The position numbers were made by a program, and so were the translations under genes. Below the pieces are notes generated by a model that searched no databases, was not told where the DNA came from, and saw only the letters and a program-made list of their open reading frames with translations. Shown here in pieces: positions 16,306 through 25,769 of a DNA stretch of 64,000 bases (position 1 is the stretch's first letter; each line of letters begins with the position of its first letter). Source of the DNA: Shimia sp965227725. GTDB lineage: Bacteria > Pseudomonadota > Alphaproteobacteria > Rhodobacterales > Rhodobacteraceae. The DNA lies in NCBI RefSeq assembly GCF_965227725.1, contig NZ_CBDDGH010000004.1, forward strand, positions 477,128-541,127, read 5' to 3'.

Positions 16306-17115
16306 TCAGCGTTTGGCGTTGAAAACGAACAGCCGCCCGCCTTCCAGCACATACCCATCAATCAGGTCACGTGCGCGGTCACTGACCAGCCAATCCTCAA
16401 GCTGGAGCGCCAGCTCCGCCTTCACATGGCCGTGCATCTCCGGGCTCACCGGCAGGTAGGCATATTGGTTAAACAGAGCAGGATCGCCCGCATAAAGCAG
16501 TGCAAGATCGCCTTTGTTGCCAAACTTCAACCAGCTGGCGCGATCCGTCATGATATAGGCGTTCAGCCCCGAGGCCGTGTTCAGCGAAGCCCCCATGCCC
16601 GCGCCGGCCTCTTTGTACCAGGATACGGCACGCGCCTCGGCATCGATACCAGCATCCGCCCAAAGCCCCAGCTCTTTCTTATGGGTGCCGCTGTCATCCC
16701 CACGGCTCACAAACGCAGCGCCGTTTTGTGCAATCAGGCCAAGCGCATCCGTTGCAGAAGCCGCGCCTGCAATACCGGCCGGATCAGCAGACGGGCCAAC
16801 AAACACAAAATCATTGAACATGATTTCGCGGCGATGCACGCCGAACCCGCCTAGAACAAATTCCTCTTCCGCCGCTTTGGAATGCACCAAAATGGCATCC
16901 ACGTCTCCGGCTTCCCCGAGACGCAAAGCCTGCCCGGTCCCCACCACGAGCAGTTGCACTTCGATCCCGGTGTCTTTCTGAATTTCCGGCAGCAGCACCT
17001 CGGCCAAACCGGAATTGTGGAAAGACGTTGTGACAGCCATTTTCAGGCTCTCGGCTTGCGCGGACACGGTGCTCAATGCCCAGAGTGTCAGCGCAAAAAG
17101 TGGTCCCATTTTCAT
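16306..17115 (-). CDS. tupA: Tungstate ABC transporter, substrate-binding protein
   Basis: The 269-residue periplasmic protein has a signal peptide (residues 1-21, ending AQAES) and the TupA-type start MAVTTSFHNSGLAEVLLPEI. Further family text includes GTGQALRLGEAGDVDAILVH, FVSRGDDSGTHKKE and WYKEAGAGMGASL. The TTS and the SRGDDSGTH segments form the oxyanion pocket in TupA proteins. It delivers tungstate (or molybdate) to TupB/TupC. Its start overlaps tupC by 4 bases (ATGA). It is the last gene of the minus-strand tupBCA operon. Proximity to FDH suggests that the transporter supplies the metal of that enzyme. Confidence 0.92.
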   Translation of the reverse strand: MKMGPLFALTLWALSTVSAQAESLKMAVTTSFHNSGLAEVLLPEIQKDTGIEVQLLVVGTGQALRLGEAGDVDAILVHSKAAEEEFVLGGFGVHRREIMFNDFVFVGPSADPAGIAGAASATDALGLIAQNGAAFVSRGDDSGTHKKELGLWADAGIDAEARAVSWYKEAGAGMGASLNTASGLNAYIMTDRASWLKFGNKGDLALLYAGDPALFNQYAYLPVSPEMHGHVKAELALQLEDWLVSDRARDLIDGYVLEGGRLFVFNAKR

Positions 17116-17831
17116 TCGATAATGTCTCCTTGAAGGAAAGCGCGCGCTTCCTTGGATTTTGGCTCTTCAAAAAATAACTCTGCAGAGGTCGCTTCTAATA
17201 TCTGGCCATGATGTATGAACCAGACGTCCTGCGCCAGTCTGCGGGCCTGTCCGATGTCATGTGTCGACATCACGATCCGAGTGCCCTCTTCATGAACACT
17301 GTGCAGCAAGGCCTCAAACTCGCGCGTCGCGCGCCCGTCAAGGTTGGCACAGGGTTCATCCAAGAACAGAATTTGCGGTTGGCGGATCAAAGCGCGGGCA
17401 AGCGCCAGCTTTTGCCGCTCGCCTCCTGAAAGCACCGTCGCCTGTTTGTCTGCACTGTCCTGCAAACCAACACGGGCAAGCCACTCAACTGCTTGCTTTC
17501 GCGCGTCCTTTCGGGACACACCATGCACTGTCAAAGGATAGGCCACATTCTCAAGCGCACTGCGGCGCATCATGATTGGCGCCTGAAACAGAAACCCTTG
17601 CTGCCCACGTGCCTGCGGCTCTGGCACCTGCCATTTGAGCTGCCCCCCGGGTGCCAATCGCTCCATGCCGTGCAACAGCCGCAAAAGCGTGGTTTTGCCA
17701 GCGCCATTTGGCCCCATGACAATGGTCAGCCCGGTCTCGGATACCTCGGCATTGATCGGGCCAACCAGCACCTTGCCACGGCGGCGCACCACCGCATTCT
17801 CCACACTTAGAGGCAGGATCGTCTCTACCAT
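17112..17831 (-). CDS. tupC: Tungstate ABC transporter, ATP-binding protein
   Basis: This 239-residue ATPase has Walker A GPNGAGKT at 40-47, the Q-loop around QAPIMM, the signature LSGGERQ at 134-140, Walker B ILFLDEP at 154-160 and the switch histidine in STHD at 189-192. I placed the start at the ATG at 17831, which overlaps the last 7 bases of tupB; longer frames upstream run inside the permease gene in another reading frame. It energises tungstate import with TupB and receives substrate from TupA. Confidence 0.93.
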   Translation of the reverse strand: MVETILPLSVENAVVRRRGKVLVGPINAEVSETGLTIVMGPNGAGKTTLLRLLHGMERLAPGGQLKWQVPEPQARGQQGFLFQAPIMMRRSALENVAYPLTVHGVSRKDARKQAVEWLARVGLQDSADKQATVLSGGERQKLALARALIRQPQILFLDEPCANLDGRATREFEALLHSVHEEGTRIVMSTHDIGQARRLAQDVWFIHHGQILEATSAELFFEEPKSKEARAFLQGDIIE

Positions 17832-18529
17832 CGTCCACTCACCTCCGTGCGTGAAAGACTGTGGATGATCAGGTTCACCGCCACCGCCAAGCCGATCAGA
17901 ATGAAGCCAAGCGCCAACGCCAGCGCGAAGTTGCCTTTGCCCGTCTCTAGGGAGATCGCCGTGGTCAGAACCCTTGTGGCGTGGTCGATATTGCCACCCA
18001 CAATCATGATTGCCCCCACCTCGCCAATGCCGCGGCCAAAGCCGGCAAGCGACGCGGTCAGAAGGGCCCGTCGCCCGTCCCACAGCAAGGTCATAATGCG
18101 TTGACGCCGCGTGGTGTTCAGCGAAATCAACAGATCATGGTATTCCGCCCAAAGATCGCGGATCGCTTGATGTGAGATCGAGGCGATCAGCGGGGTCAGA
18201 ATGACGACCTGCGCAATGATCATTGCGGTTGGTGTAAACAACAGCCCAAAGACGCCAAATGGCCCGGAGCGGGACAGCAGCAGATAAACTATCAGCCCCA
18301 CCACAACCGGCGGCAACCCCATCAATGCATTGAGTGTGGCAATCACCAAACGGCGAAACCGGAAGCGCTGCACGGCCAGCCAGCATCCCAGCGGCAAGCC
18401 AATCAACGAAGACACCAAAACCGCACTCAGCGTGACCCGCAGAGAGCGCAAAGAGATCTCGATGAGATCCGCATCCAAGGTGAAAATCAGATGGGCTGCA
18501 TGCAACAGCCCTGCCAGAATGTCGTTCAT
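17825..18529 (-). CDS. tupB: Tungstate ABC transporter, permease
   Basis: The 234-residue permease has about five membrane helices (LRVTLSAVLVSSLIGLPLGC, VVVGLIVYLLLSRSGPFG, AMIIAQVVILTPLIASI, the C-terminal FALALALGFILIGLAVAVNLII). The EAA-type loop that contacts the ATPase is ASLAGFGRGIGEVGAIMIVGGNI. The length and sequence match TupB rather than ModB. It is the first gene of the operon; the region upstream (18530-18941) has operator-like palindromes. Confidence 0.92.
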   Translation of the reverse strand: MNDILAGLLHAAHLIFTLDADLIEISLRSLRVTLSAVLVSSLIGLPLGCWLAVQRFRFRRLVIATLNALMGLPPVVVGLIVYLLLSRSGPFGVFGLLFTPTAMIIAQVVILTPLIASISHQAIRDLWAEYHDLLISLNTTRRQRIMTLLWDGRRALLTASLAGFGRGIGEVGAIMIVGGNIDHATRVLTTAISLETGKGNFALALALGFILIGLAVAVNLIIHSLSRTEVSGRW

Positions 18530-18941
18530 CCGCCCGGTCTGAGACCGCCTCCCTCACTCAACACAGCGCTAGGTACCGCCAATTCGGAATTTTGTGTTGA
18601 TCTGAGCATTTTTACGAGTTGGCAAGTCCGAGCGAAAGTAAAATACCCGCCACCTGCGACCTTAGGGAAATTCGACCCAAAATGTCTCAGTACAGTGCGG
18701 GCATCCCGTCATTTTGTCCTTGTGTCCCAAACGGTCCTGTCCGCCGACAAAACAATCGCCCTGATCTGCCCGCAAACACATCGCAGGGTTCCACTTCTTT
18801 AGCTCGCGGTGGAATGCCGTCGCGGCTCTGGCGGGGCTTCGCCGTTTGCGTCCCTAATTTGGGTGATCACCGCAACACGCCTACCGCTCTGCGCTGACAG
18901 AGCTTACCTTTTTGGCATGGTTCAAACCCGAGGAGAGGCCC
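18530..18941. promoter_or_regulatory. Divergent tupBCA / cysK control region with palindromes
   Basis: This 412-base gap separates tupB (leftward) from cysK (rightward). It contains CGGTCT-G-AGACCG-like symmetry at 18535-18547 just before tupB. A TCAACACA/TGTGTTGA inverted repeat spans 18558-18600, and AATTC-G-GAATT at 18581-18591 lies inside it. These are good candidates for a metal- or oxyanion-responsive operator. The rest shows no convincing gene. Confidence 0.5.
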
Positions 18942-20006
18942 ATGACCCGACAAACCAAAGGACGCGGACAGCGATATGACAGCATTCTGGACACGGTGGG
19001 CGATACCCCAGTGGTGCGTCTCAATCGCATCGCGCCAGACCATGTGAACATGTTCGTCAAGTTTGAAGCCGCAAACCCGGCGGGCTCCGTGAAAGACCGT
19101 CTGGCCCTCAATATCATTGAAGCCGCAGAGAAAGACGGCCGTCTGAAACCCGGGCAAACCGTTGTTGAGGCGACCTCTGGCAACACCGGCATTGGTCTCG
19201 CCATGGTCTGTGCCGCAAAAGGCTACCCTTTGGTGATCACCATGTCCGAGGCTTTCTCTGTCGAGCGTCGCCGCCTGATGCGGTTTCTGGGCGCAAAAGT
19301 CGTGCTGACCCCAAAGGCGCAAAAAGGCTTTGGCATGTACACCAAGGCCAAAGAACTGGCAGAGGCAAATGGCTGGTTCCTGGCCAGTCAGTTTGAGACC
19401 GCAGACAACGCCGACATGCATGAAAACACCACCGCGCGCGAAATTCTCAATGATTTTGCTGGTGAGCAACTAGACTATTGGGTCACGGGCTATGGCACCG
19501 GTGGCACGGTTGCCGGAGTGTCCCGCGTGCTGCGCCGCGAAAGCCCGCAGACCAAGATCATCCTGTCTGAGCCAACCAACGCTGCGCTGGTGGACTCCGG
19601 CTATGTGAACACCCGCAACGACGCGCATCAGGCCACCGAAAGCCACCCCTCCTTTGAGCCGCATCCAATACAGGGCTGGACCCCGGACTTCATCCCATGG
19701 GTGCTGCAGGAAGCGCTCGACAACAATGGCTTTGATCAGCTGATCAAAGTGTCAGGGCCGGATGGCATCAAATGGTCCCAGCGCCTCGCCGCTGAAGAGG
19801 GGATCTTCACAGGCATCTCCGCCGGCGCCACTTTGGCCGCAGCGATTGAGGCTGCCAAAGATGCACCCGAAGGCGCAAACATTCTTGTCATGCTGCCCGA
19901 CACCGGAGAGCGCTATCTGTCCACACCCCTCTTTGACGGCATTGCCGAGGAGATGAGTGACGCAGAGATCGAAATCTCCAAATCCACGCCCAGCGCACAG
20001 CTCTAA
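18942..20006 (+). CDS. cysK: Cysteine synthase (O-acetylserine sulfhydrylase)
   Basis: A 354-residue fold-type II PLP enzyme that joins sulfide to O-acetylserine to make cysteine. The PLP lysine lies in NPAGSVKDR, the substrate loop is EATSGNTGIGLA, and the phosphate-binding GTGGTVAGV follows. The start at 18942 has GAGGAGAGG upstream. There is an unusual HPIQGWTPDFIP where the standard enzymes read HPIQGIGAGFIP. It is somewhat longer than the 310-residue enterobacterial CysK. A cystathionine beta-synthase-like activity is a less likely alternative. It stands alone, divergent from tup. Confidence 0.92.
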   Translation: MTRQTKGRGQRYDSILDTVGDTPVVRLNRIAPDHVNMFVKFEAANPAGSVKDRLALNIIEAAEKDGRLKPGQTVVEATSGNTGIGLAMVCAAKGYPLVITMSEAFSVERRRLMRFLGAKVVLTPKAQKGFGMYTKAKELAEANGWFLASQFETADNADMHENTTAREILNDFAGEQLDYWVTGYGTGGTVAGVSRVLRRESPQTKIILSEPTNAALVDSGYVNTRNDAHQATESHPSFEPHPIQGWTPDFIPWVLQEALDNNGFDQLIKVSGPDGIKWSQRLAAEEGIFTGISAGATLAAAIEAAKDAPEGANILVMLPDTGERYLSTPLFDGIAEEMSDAEIEISKSTPSAQL

Positions 20007-20040
20007 AATCTAAGACCTCGCACATCGAACCGCACAAACA

Positions 20041-20070
20041 AAAAGGGCCGCTCCATCGGGGCGACCCTTT
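20041..20070. terminator. Terminator between cysK and HU gene
   Basis: AAAAGGG and CCCTTT, with inner pairing of CGC and GCG, form a stem in the convergent gap. Read on the minus strand it ends in CCCTTTTTG, a good U-tract, so it serves mainly the HU gene. A second inverted repeat, TGATCG-AAG-CGATCA (20081-20095), overlaps the HU stop codon. Confidence 0.75.
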
Positions 20071-20092
20071 CCGTAATCAGTGATCGAAGCGA

Positions 20093-20380
20093 TCAGCCGT
20101 TCACGCTGTCTTTCAGCGCTTTGGCGATGGTCATTTTCACAACCTTGTCGGCTTCTTTCTTGATCTGCTCGCCGGTCGCTGGGTTGCGAACCATACGCTC
20201 AGGACGCTCGCGGCAGTAGATTTTGCCAACACCCGGCAGAGTCACTGCGCCACCTGCGGAAACTTCGCGGGTGATCAACGCGCAAACGGCTTCCAGAGCT
20301 GCGCCTGCGGATTTCTTGTCAGAGCCCATGTCTTCGGCCAGAGCAGCAACGAGTTGGGTCTTGGTCATCGGTTTTGCCAT
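20093..20380 (-). CDS. HU-family DNA-binding protein
   Basis: This 95-residue histone-like protein binds and bends DNA as a dimer. It has the N-terminal helices (KTQLVAALAEDMGSDKKSAG), the strand region VTLPGVGKIYCRERPERMVRNPATGEQI with the DNA-binding beta arm (RPERMVRNPATGE), and a C-terminal helix KVVKMTIAKALKD. The arm proline-containing tip (RNPATGE) is typical. One cysteine in the arm region (YCRERPE) is unusual for HU. It is monocistronic, with its own terminator. Confidence 0.93.
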   Translation of the reverse strand: MAKPMTKTQLVAALAEDMGSDKKSAGAALEAVCALITREVSAGGAVTLPGVGKIYCRERPERMVRNPATGEQIKKEADKVVKMTIAKALKDSVNG

Positions 20381-20512
20381 TTCAGGTCTCCATTAGTCTG
20401 CCCGAATATTGGGCCTCATGGCGGGCATTTAACGGGATATGGTGGGTGAACACAACAAATTGTGATGCCAAAAACCGTGTTTTTTATGGGTTTTCCACAG
20501 GTTTCCGTAGGG

Positions 20513-21991
20513 TCAAAGGAAGGCAGTCTCGTCAAATGACCGCAATTTCCGCGAATGCAACCGCTCAAGTGGCATTTCCCTCAAACGCTCCATTGCACGA
20601 ATTCCAATCAGCAAATGGCGCGCCACCTGGGTCTTATAGAAGTCACTGGCCATTCCGGGAAGCTTCAATTCGCCGTGCAGAGGTTTGTCACTCACGCACA
20701 GTAATGTCCCATATGGCACGCGAAAGCGATACCCATTTGCAGCAATTGTGGCACTTTCCATGTCCAGCGCAATCGCACGGCTCTGGCTCAGACGCTGCAC
20801 CGGCCCGGTATGCTCCCGCAACTCCCAGTTGCGGTTGTCGATTGTCGCCACGGTGCCCGTCCGCATCACCCGCTTCAGCTCATAACCGGACAGTTTGGTG
20901 ACATTGGCCACCGCCTCTTCCAAAGAGGTCTGCACCTCGGCCAGAGCCGGAATGGGCACCCACACCGGCAGGTCGTCATCCAGCACGTGATCTTCGCGCA
21001 GATAGGCATGCGCCAGCACAAAATCCCCAAGGCTCTGCGAATTGCGCAGACCCGCACAATGCCCCACCATGATCCAGGCGTGCGGACGCAAAACCGCAAT
21101 ATGGTCGGTGGCGGTTTTGGCATTGGATGGCCCAACCCCGATGTTCACCAGCGTGATGCCAGAGCCATCTGCGCGCTTCAGGTGATAGGTCGGCATTTGC
21201 GGCTGCTTGTCTACCGGCGCAATTGGGGTCTCTGCATCAGAAATCTCCACATTTCCGGTGCTGACAAAGCTGATGTAGCCGCTCTTTTCATCCGCCAGCA
21301 TAGCGCGCGCATAGGCTTCAAACTCGGTCACATAGAACTGGTAGTTGGTGAACAACACATGGTTCTGAAAATGCTCCGGGTCCGTCGCCGTGTAATGGCT
21401 CAGACGTGCAAGCGAGTAATCCACACGCTGCGCCGTAAACGGAGCCAGATGCCCCACGCCGTTTTCGTCGGGCCCGGCGGTACCATTCACAATGTCATCA
21501 TTGGTGGTCGACAAATCGGGCACATCAAAGATGTCGCGCAGTGTAAAATCCGCAGCCCCGTCCTGTGGCACGGTCATATCGGTCCGCACCGCCACGGCGA
21601 AATGCACCGGAATGGGCGTGCTGGAAACACCCACCATCACGCCCACTTTGTGATTGCTCAACAACAGCGCAATCTGCTGCTCCAGATAATGCCGAAACAG
21701 ATCCGGCCGCGTGATCGTCGCCGCATGCACACCGGGCTCCGCCACGTGGCCGAAACTCAGACGGCTGTCCACCTGCGCAAAGCTTGTCGTGGTGATGCGG
21801 ATTTCCGGATAAAACGCACGAATGCGATGCCCGTCCGGCCCTTTGCGCAGCGCGCGGCGGAACTGGTCGCACAGATATGTGGTCGCAATGGTATACAGCT
21901 CTTCCAACCGATCCACCGCCGCCTTGGCATCAGTGAAGGTTTCATGAGCTGGCACAGCGGGGGAATGTACAGGAATACTCTGTGGTGTCAT
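20513..21991 (-). CDS. amn: AMP nucleosidase
   Basis: The 492-residue enzyme splits AMP into adenine and ribose 5-phosphate. Its N-terminal half is the AMP-nucleosidase-specific domain (YTIATTYLCDQFRRALRKG, PEIRITT). The C-terminal half is a nucleoside-phosphorylase fold (GVGPSNAKTATDHIAVLRPH, WIMVGHCAGLRNSQ, ALDMESATIAANGYRFRVPY). The last carries the catalytic EMES-like DMES motif. The start overlaps the stop of the adenine deaminase gene by 4 bases (ATGA). The pair forms a two-step route from AMP to hypoxanthine. Confidence 0.95.
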   Translation of the reverse strand: MTPQSIPVHSPAVPAHETFTDAKAAVDRLEELYTIATTYLCDQFRRALRKGPDGHRIRAFYPEIRITTTSFAQVDSRLSFGHVAEPGVHAATITRPDLFRHYLEQQIALLLSNHKVGVMVGVSSTPIPVHFAVAVRTDMTVPQDGAADFTLRDIFDVPDLSTTNDDIVNGTAGPDENGVGHLAPFTAQRVDYSLARLSHYTATDPEHFQNHVLFTNYQFYVTEFEAYARAMLADEKSGYISFVSTGNVEISDAETPIAPVDKQPQMPTYHLKRADGSGITLVNIGVGPSNAKTATDHIAVLRPHAWIMVGHCAGLRNSQSLGDFVLAHAYLREDHVLDDDLPVWVPIPALAEVQTSLEEAVANVTKLSGYELKRVMRTGTVATIDNRNWELREHTGPVQRLSQSRAIALDMESATIAANGYRFRVPYGTLLCVSDKPLHGELKLPGMASDFYKTQVARHLLIGIRAMERLREMPLERLHSRKLRSFDETAFL

Positions 21992-23796
21992 TGCGCAGCC
22001 TTAATCACGTCGGTCATTTCAAATTTGGTCACATCCACCAGCCCGAGGTCAGAGATCCTGAGTTCCGGGATCACCACCAAAGCCAATAGGGAATGCTGCA
22101 TATAAGCGTTGTTGAGCGTACAGCCGCAAGCCTCCATCGCCTCAACCATGTTCTGCGCCTTGGCGGCCACTTCGACTGCCGGAGCATCGGACATCAAACC
22201 GGCGATGGGCAGCTCGACCAAGGCAATCTCTTCGCCATCTTTGAAAACGGTCACACCACCGCCAACTTCGCCCAGTCGGTTGGCTGCCTTCGCCATCATC
22301 TCGCGGTCGGTGCCGACCACGATCATATGGTGGCTGTCATGCGCCACTGTCGAAGCCATCGCCATTTTCCCTTTGTAGCCAAAGCCAGACACAAAGCCGT
22401 TGGTCACGCCGCCGGTGCCAAGGTGGCGCTCCACCAAAGCGATCTGACAGACATCCTGTGCGAGATCACCTTCCACCACGCCGTCGACCACGGAAAGCTC
22501 CGCGGTCAGCGCCTTGGTTGGGGCTTGGTTCTCGATCACGCCAATCACATTTGCTGTAACTTGGGACGCACCATCCGGAGCGCTGACTACAAAGTCTTCC
22601 GCGCCGCGCGCACGGCCAAGGTTCACAGTCTGGCGCGCATGCGCAGGCCAATCATAATGCGGGCAATCCACAAGCATTTCCCCCGCCTTGGCAACCGTCA
22701 CGCCCCGCGCGATCACATGTTCAATCGGCAGCGTCTTCAGATCGCTTGTCAGGATTACATCCGCCCGTCTTCCGGGTGCAATAGAGCCTAAATCACGTTC
22801 CAAGCCAAAGTGTGTGGCAGTGTTGATCGTGGCCATCTGCAGCGCCACCACCGGATCACATCCACAGTCAATCGCATGGCGCACCACGCGGTTCATATGC
22901 CCGTCATTCACCAGAGTACCGGAATGACAATCATCGGTACACAGAATGAAGCTGCGCGGATCCAAACCCTTCTCGGTCACTGCCGTGATCTGGGTCTCAA
23001 CATCATACCAGGCACTGCCGAGCCGCATCATAATGCGCATGCCCTGACGCACCCGCGCAATCGCATCCGCCTCGCAGGTGCCTTCGTGATCATCCGCAGG
23101 TCCACCCGCCGCATAGGCATTGAAATCTTTGCCCAGATCAGGCGAGGCATAATGCCCCCCCACGGTCTTACCCGCCTTCTGCGTGGCGGCGATCTCGGCC
23201 AGCATCTGCTGGCTGCCATTGATCACGCCCGGGAAGTTCATCATCTCCCCAAGCCCGATGATCCCCGGCCAGCTCATCGCCTCCGCCACATCATCCGGAC
23301 CAATCTCATAGCCTGTGGTCTCAAGTCCAGGAGCTGAGGGCGCACAGCTTGGCATCTGCGTGAAGATGTTGATGGGCTGCATCAGAGCCTCATCATGCAT
23401 CATTTTCACACCTTCAAGACCCAGCACATTGGCAATCTCATGCGGGTCGGTGAACATCGTTGTTGTGCCATGCCCGATCACCGCGCGGGCAAACTCCGCT
23501 GGCGTCAGCATCCCGCTTTCGATGTGCATGTGCCCGTCACACAGACCGGGGATCATAAAGCGCCCTTCCGCCTCAATGATCTCTGTATCTGAGCCGATAC
23601 AATGGCTGGCATCCGGCCCGACATAGGCAATGCGCCCGGCGATGACCGCAATGTCATGATCCGGCAGCACTTCGCGGGTGTGCACATTCACCCACTGGCC
23701 TTTGCGAATAACGAGATCTGCAGGGGAGCGCCCTGCGGCGACGGCGACAAGCTGTGGGGCCACATCAGCCCAGCTTTGAAATTGCATATGTTCCAT
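21988..23796 (-). CDS. ade: Adenine deaminase
   Basis: A member of the amidohydrolase superfamily (602 residues from the ATG at 23796) that deaminates adenine to hypoxanthine. It has the metal-binding GLCDGHMHIESGM and the later GTTTMFTDPHEIANV. FILCTDDCHSGTLVNDGHM and SSMVAHDSHHMIVVG-like text (TVAHDSHHMIVVGTD) follow. A GTG 15 bases further upstream is also open, and the ATG at 23787 (MQFQSW) fits the family start too; no ribosome site decides clearly. It is the first gene of the ade-amn operon for purine salvage. Confidence 0.94.
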   Translation of the reverse strand: MEHMQFQSWADVAPQLVAVAAGRSPADLVIRKGQWVNVHTREVLPDHDIAVIAGRIAYVGPDASHCIGSDTEIIEAEGRFMIPGLCDGHMHIESGMLTPAEFARAVIGHGTTTMFTDPHEIANVLGLEGVKMMHDEALMQPINIFTQMPSCAPSAPGLETTGYEIGPDDVAEAMSWPGIIGLGEMMNFPGVINGSQQMLAEIAATQKAGKTVGGHYASPDLGKDFNAYAAGGPADDHEGTCEADAIARVRQGMRIMMRLGSAWYDVETQITAVTEKGLDPRSFILCTDDCHSGTLVNDGHMNRVVRHAIDCGCDPVVALQMATINTATHFGLERDLGSIAPGRRADVILTSDLKTLPIEHVIARGVTVAKAGEMLVDCPHYDWPAHARQTVNLGRARGAEDFVVSAPDGASQVTANVIGVIENQAPTKALTAELSVVDGVVEGDLAQDVCQIALVERHLGTGGVTNGFVSGFGYKGKMAMASTVAHDSHHMIVVGTDREMMAKAANRLGEVGGGVTVFKDGEEIALVELPIAGLMSDAPAVEVAAKAQNMVEAMEACGCTLNNAYMQHSLLALVVIPELRISDLGLVDVTKFEMTDVIKAAQ

Positions 23797-23987
23797 GGCC
23801 CAAGGTGCCACGCGTTTTCAGGAGGTTCAAGCGGCTGTCGTTTGAAGCTTTTGTAAAAGATGTTTCTCGCAAATTTTGAAAGGCTCACGCGCACTTCACA
23901 TGCGCTCAAGGTGCATTTGCGACGTCGCAAATGTCTTAGACCGGCAAATTTGTGCCATGCTGAGGTGACCTTAGGGAGAGAGACATC

Positions 23988-24743
23988 ATGGCCATCACCA
24001 ACATTCGACCCAACATGGAACACTGGCAGGCACGCGTGGATCTCGCCGCCGCCTTCCGCTGGACGGCCCGCCTCAATATGCACGAAGGCGTCGCCAATCA
24101 TTTCAGCCTCGCCATCAACGAGGACGGCACCCGCTTTCTGATGAACCCGAACCAGCGCCACTTCGCGCGGATCAACGCCAGTGATCTGATCGAAGTCGAC
24201 GCCAATGACCCAGATGCACTGACCGGCCCTGATGCGCCAGACCCCACCGCCTGGGGCCTGCACGGCGGCATCCACCGCGCCTGCCCGCACGCGCGTTGCG
24301 TCATGCATGTGCATTCGATCTTCGCCACAGTGCTGGCCAGCCTGGCCGACTCCCGCCTGCCCCCGATCGACCAGAACTGCGCCACCTTCTTCAACCGCTA
24401 TGTGATTGATGATGGCTATGGCGGTCTGGCCTTTGAGGACGAAGGCGCACGCTGTGCCGCGCTTCTGACCGACCCCAAACAGAAGGTCATGATCATGGGC
24501 AACCACGGTGTCCTGGTGATTGGCGACACGGTCGCAGACACCTTCAACAGGCTCTATTATTTCGAACGCGCCGCCGAAACCTACATCCGCGCGCTGCAAA
24601 CCGGCCAGCCATTGCGAGTGCTGTCTGACGAGATCGCTGAGAAAACCGCGCAGGAGCTTGAAGCCTACCCGGAGCAGGATGTGCGCCACCTGCAGGAACT
24701 CAAAGCCATTCTGGACGGAGAGGGCGATCCCTACGCCACCTGA
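23988..24743 (+). CDS. Class II aldolase/adducin-family protein
   Basis: A 251-residue protein of the class II aldolase family. Zinc-ligand histidines appear in CVMHVHSIFA and in GNHGVLVIGDT, and the family start LAAAFRWTARLNMHEGVANHFS is present. Such enzymes act on sugar phosphates, or as decarboxylases or epimerases of hydroxy acids; the substrate cannot be read from sequence. AGGGAGAGAGA lies before the start. It is followed 30 bases later by the sterol-desaturase-type gene, which may share its transcript. Confidence 0.88.
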   Translation: MAITNIRPNMEHWQARVDLAAAFRWTARLNMHEGVANHFSLAINEDGTRFLMNPNQRHFARINASDLIEVDANDPDALTGPDAPDPTAWGLHGGIHRACPHARCVMHVHSIFATVLASLADSRLPPIDQNCATFFNRYVIDDGYGGLAFEDEGARCAALLTDPKQKVMIMGNHGVLVIGDTVADTFNRLYYFERAAETYIRALQTGQPLRVLSDEIAEKTAQELEAYPEQDVRHLQELKAILDGEGDPYAT

Positions 24744-24773
24744 ACCTCGCCAAGATCAAAGGGAGCCAGCGCC

Positions 24774-25769
24774 ATGCCACATGACTACACCACTGATGAT
24801 GAAGCCCAACGCTGGCACTACCGCCCGCCACAGCCGGTGCGCCTGAACCCGCTGTTTGAATGGCCCCCGAAACCACGCGCCATCCTGCAATGGTACCGCG
24901 GCGCATGGCTCATGCTCACCGCGCTCACGGTGCCCTTCCTGATCGCCGTGCTCATCTATGTGATGGTTCTGCCACCGCTCGCGGATATGGCACAGTTCCA
25001 TTGGTCCTGGGTGCTCACCGTCTGGCTCATGAATGTCGTCCCTCAAACCGTGGTCGCGGGCGGACTGCATTGGTGGCTCTACATGCGCAAAGGCCAGGGC
25101 ATGCGCAAAAAATTCGACAAGCGCGACCTCACCCGCAAAAACGGCACCTTTACTTTCAACAATCAGGTGCTCGACAACATCTGGTGGACATTGGGCAGCG
25201 CCATGACCATCGCCACCCTGTACCAGTGCCTGATTTTCTGGGTCATGGCCAATGGATGGGTGCCAACCCTCAGCTTCGCCCAGGCCCCAGTGCTCTTTGT
25301 GCTCTGGCTCGCGCTGATCCCCATGTGGTCCGGCCTGCACTTTTATTGGGTCCACAGGCTCGAGCATCATCCCAAGCTCTACAAACACGTGCATGCGGTG
25401 CACCACCGCAATGTCAACGTCGGCCCATGGTCCGGCATTTCCAATCACTGGTATGAAAACAGTCTCTATTTCACCACATATTTTATTCACCTGATCATTC
25501 CATCAGGCCCCCTGCACCTGCTTTTTCACAGCTATTTTCAGCAAATCAGCCCGGTGTTTTCCCATTGCGGCTTTGAAAAGCTGATCGCCAAAGACGCCGA
25601 AGTCGCCAAATCCGGAGACTTCTTTCATCAGCTGCACCACCGCTATTTTGAATGCAACTACGGCACCTCTGAGATCCCGTTTGATAAGTGGTTTGGCACC
25701 TTCCATGACGGCTCCGCCGAAGGCACCCGCCGCACGCGTGCCCACAAGAAGCAGATGTACACGCGGTAA
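24774..25769 (+). CDS. Fatty acid hydroxylase / sterol desaturase-family membrane protein
   Basis: This 331-residue integral membrane protein has three or four helices (AWLMLTALTVPFLIAVLIYV, WVLTVWLMNVVPQ, APVLFVLWLALIPMWSGLHF). The histidine clusters of the di-iron hydroxylase family are present: HRLEHH, HAVHH and FHQLHHRYFECNYG. It probably hydroxylates or desaturates a lipid or sterol-like compound using O2. The substrate is unknown. GGGAG precedes the ATG. Its stop lies immediately beside the stop of the opposing regulator gene. Confidence 0.9.
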   Translation: MPHDYTTDDEAQRWHYRPPQPVRLNPLFEWPPKPRAILQWYRGAWLMLTALTVPFLIAVLIYVMVLPPLADMAQFHWSWVLTVWLMNVVPQTVVAGGLHWWLYMRKGQGMRKKFDKRDLTRKNGTFTFNNQVLDNIWWTLGSAMTIATLYQCLIFWVMANGWVPTLSFAQAPVLFVLWLALIPMWSGLHFYWVHRLEHHPKLYKHVHAVHHRNVNVGPWSGISNHWYENSLYFTTYFIHLIIPSGPLHLLFHSYFQQISPVFSHCGFEKLIAKDAEVAKSGDFFHQLHHRYFECNYGTSEIPFDKWFGTFHDGSAEGTRRTRAHKKQMYTR

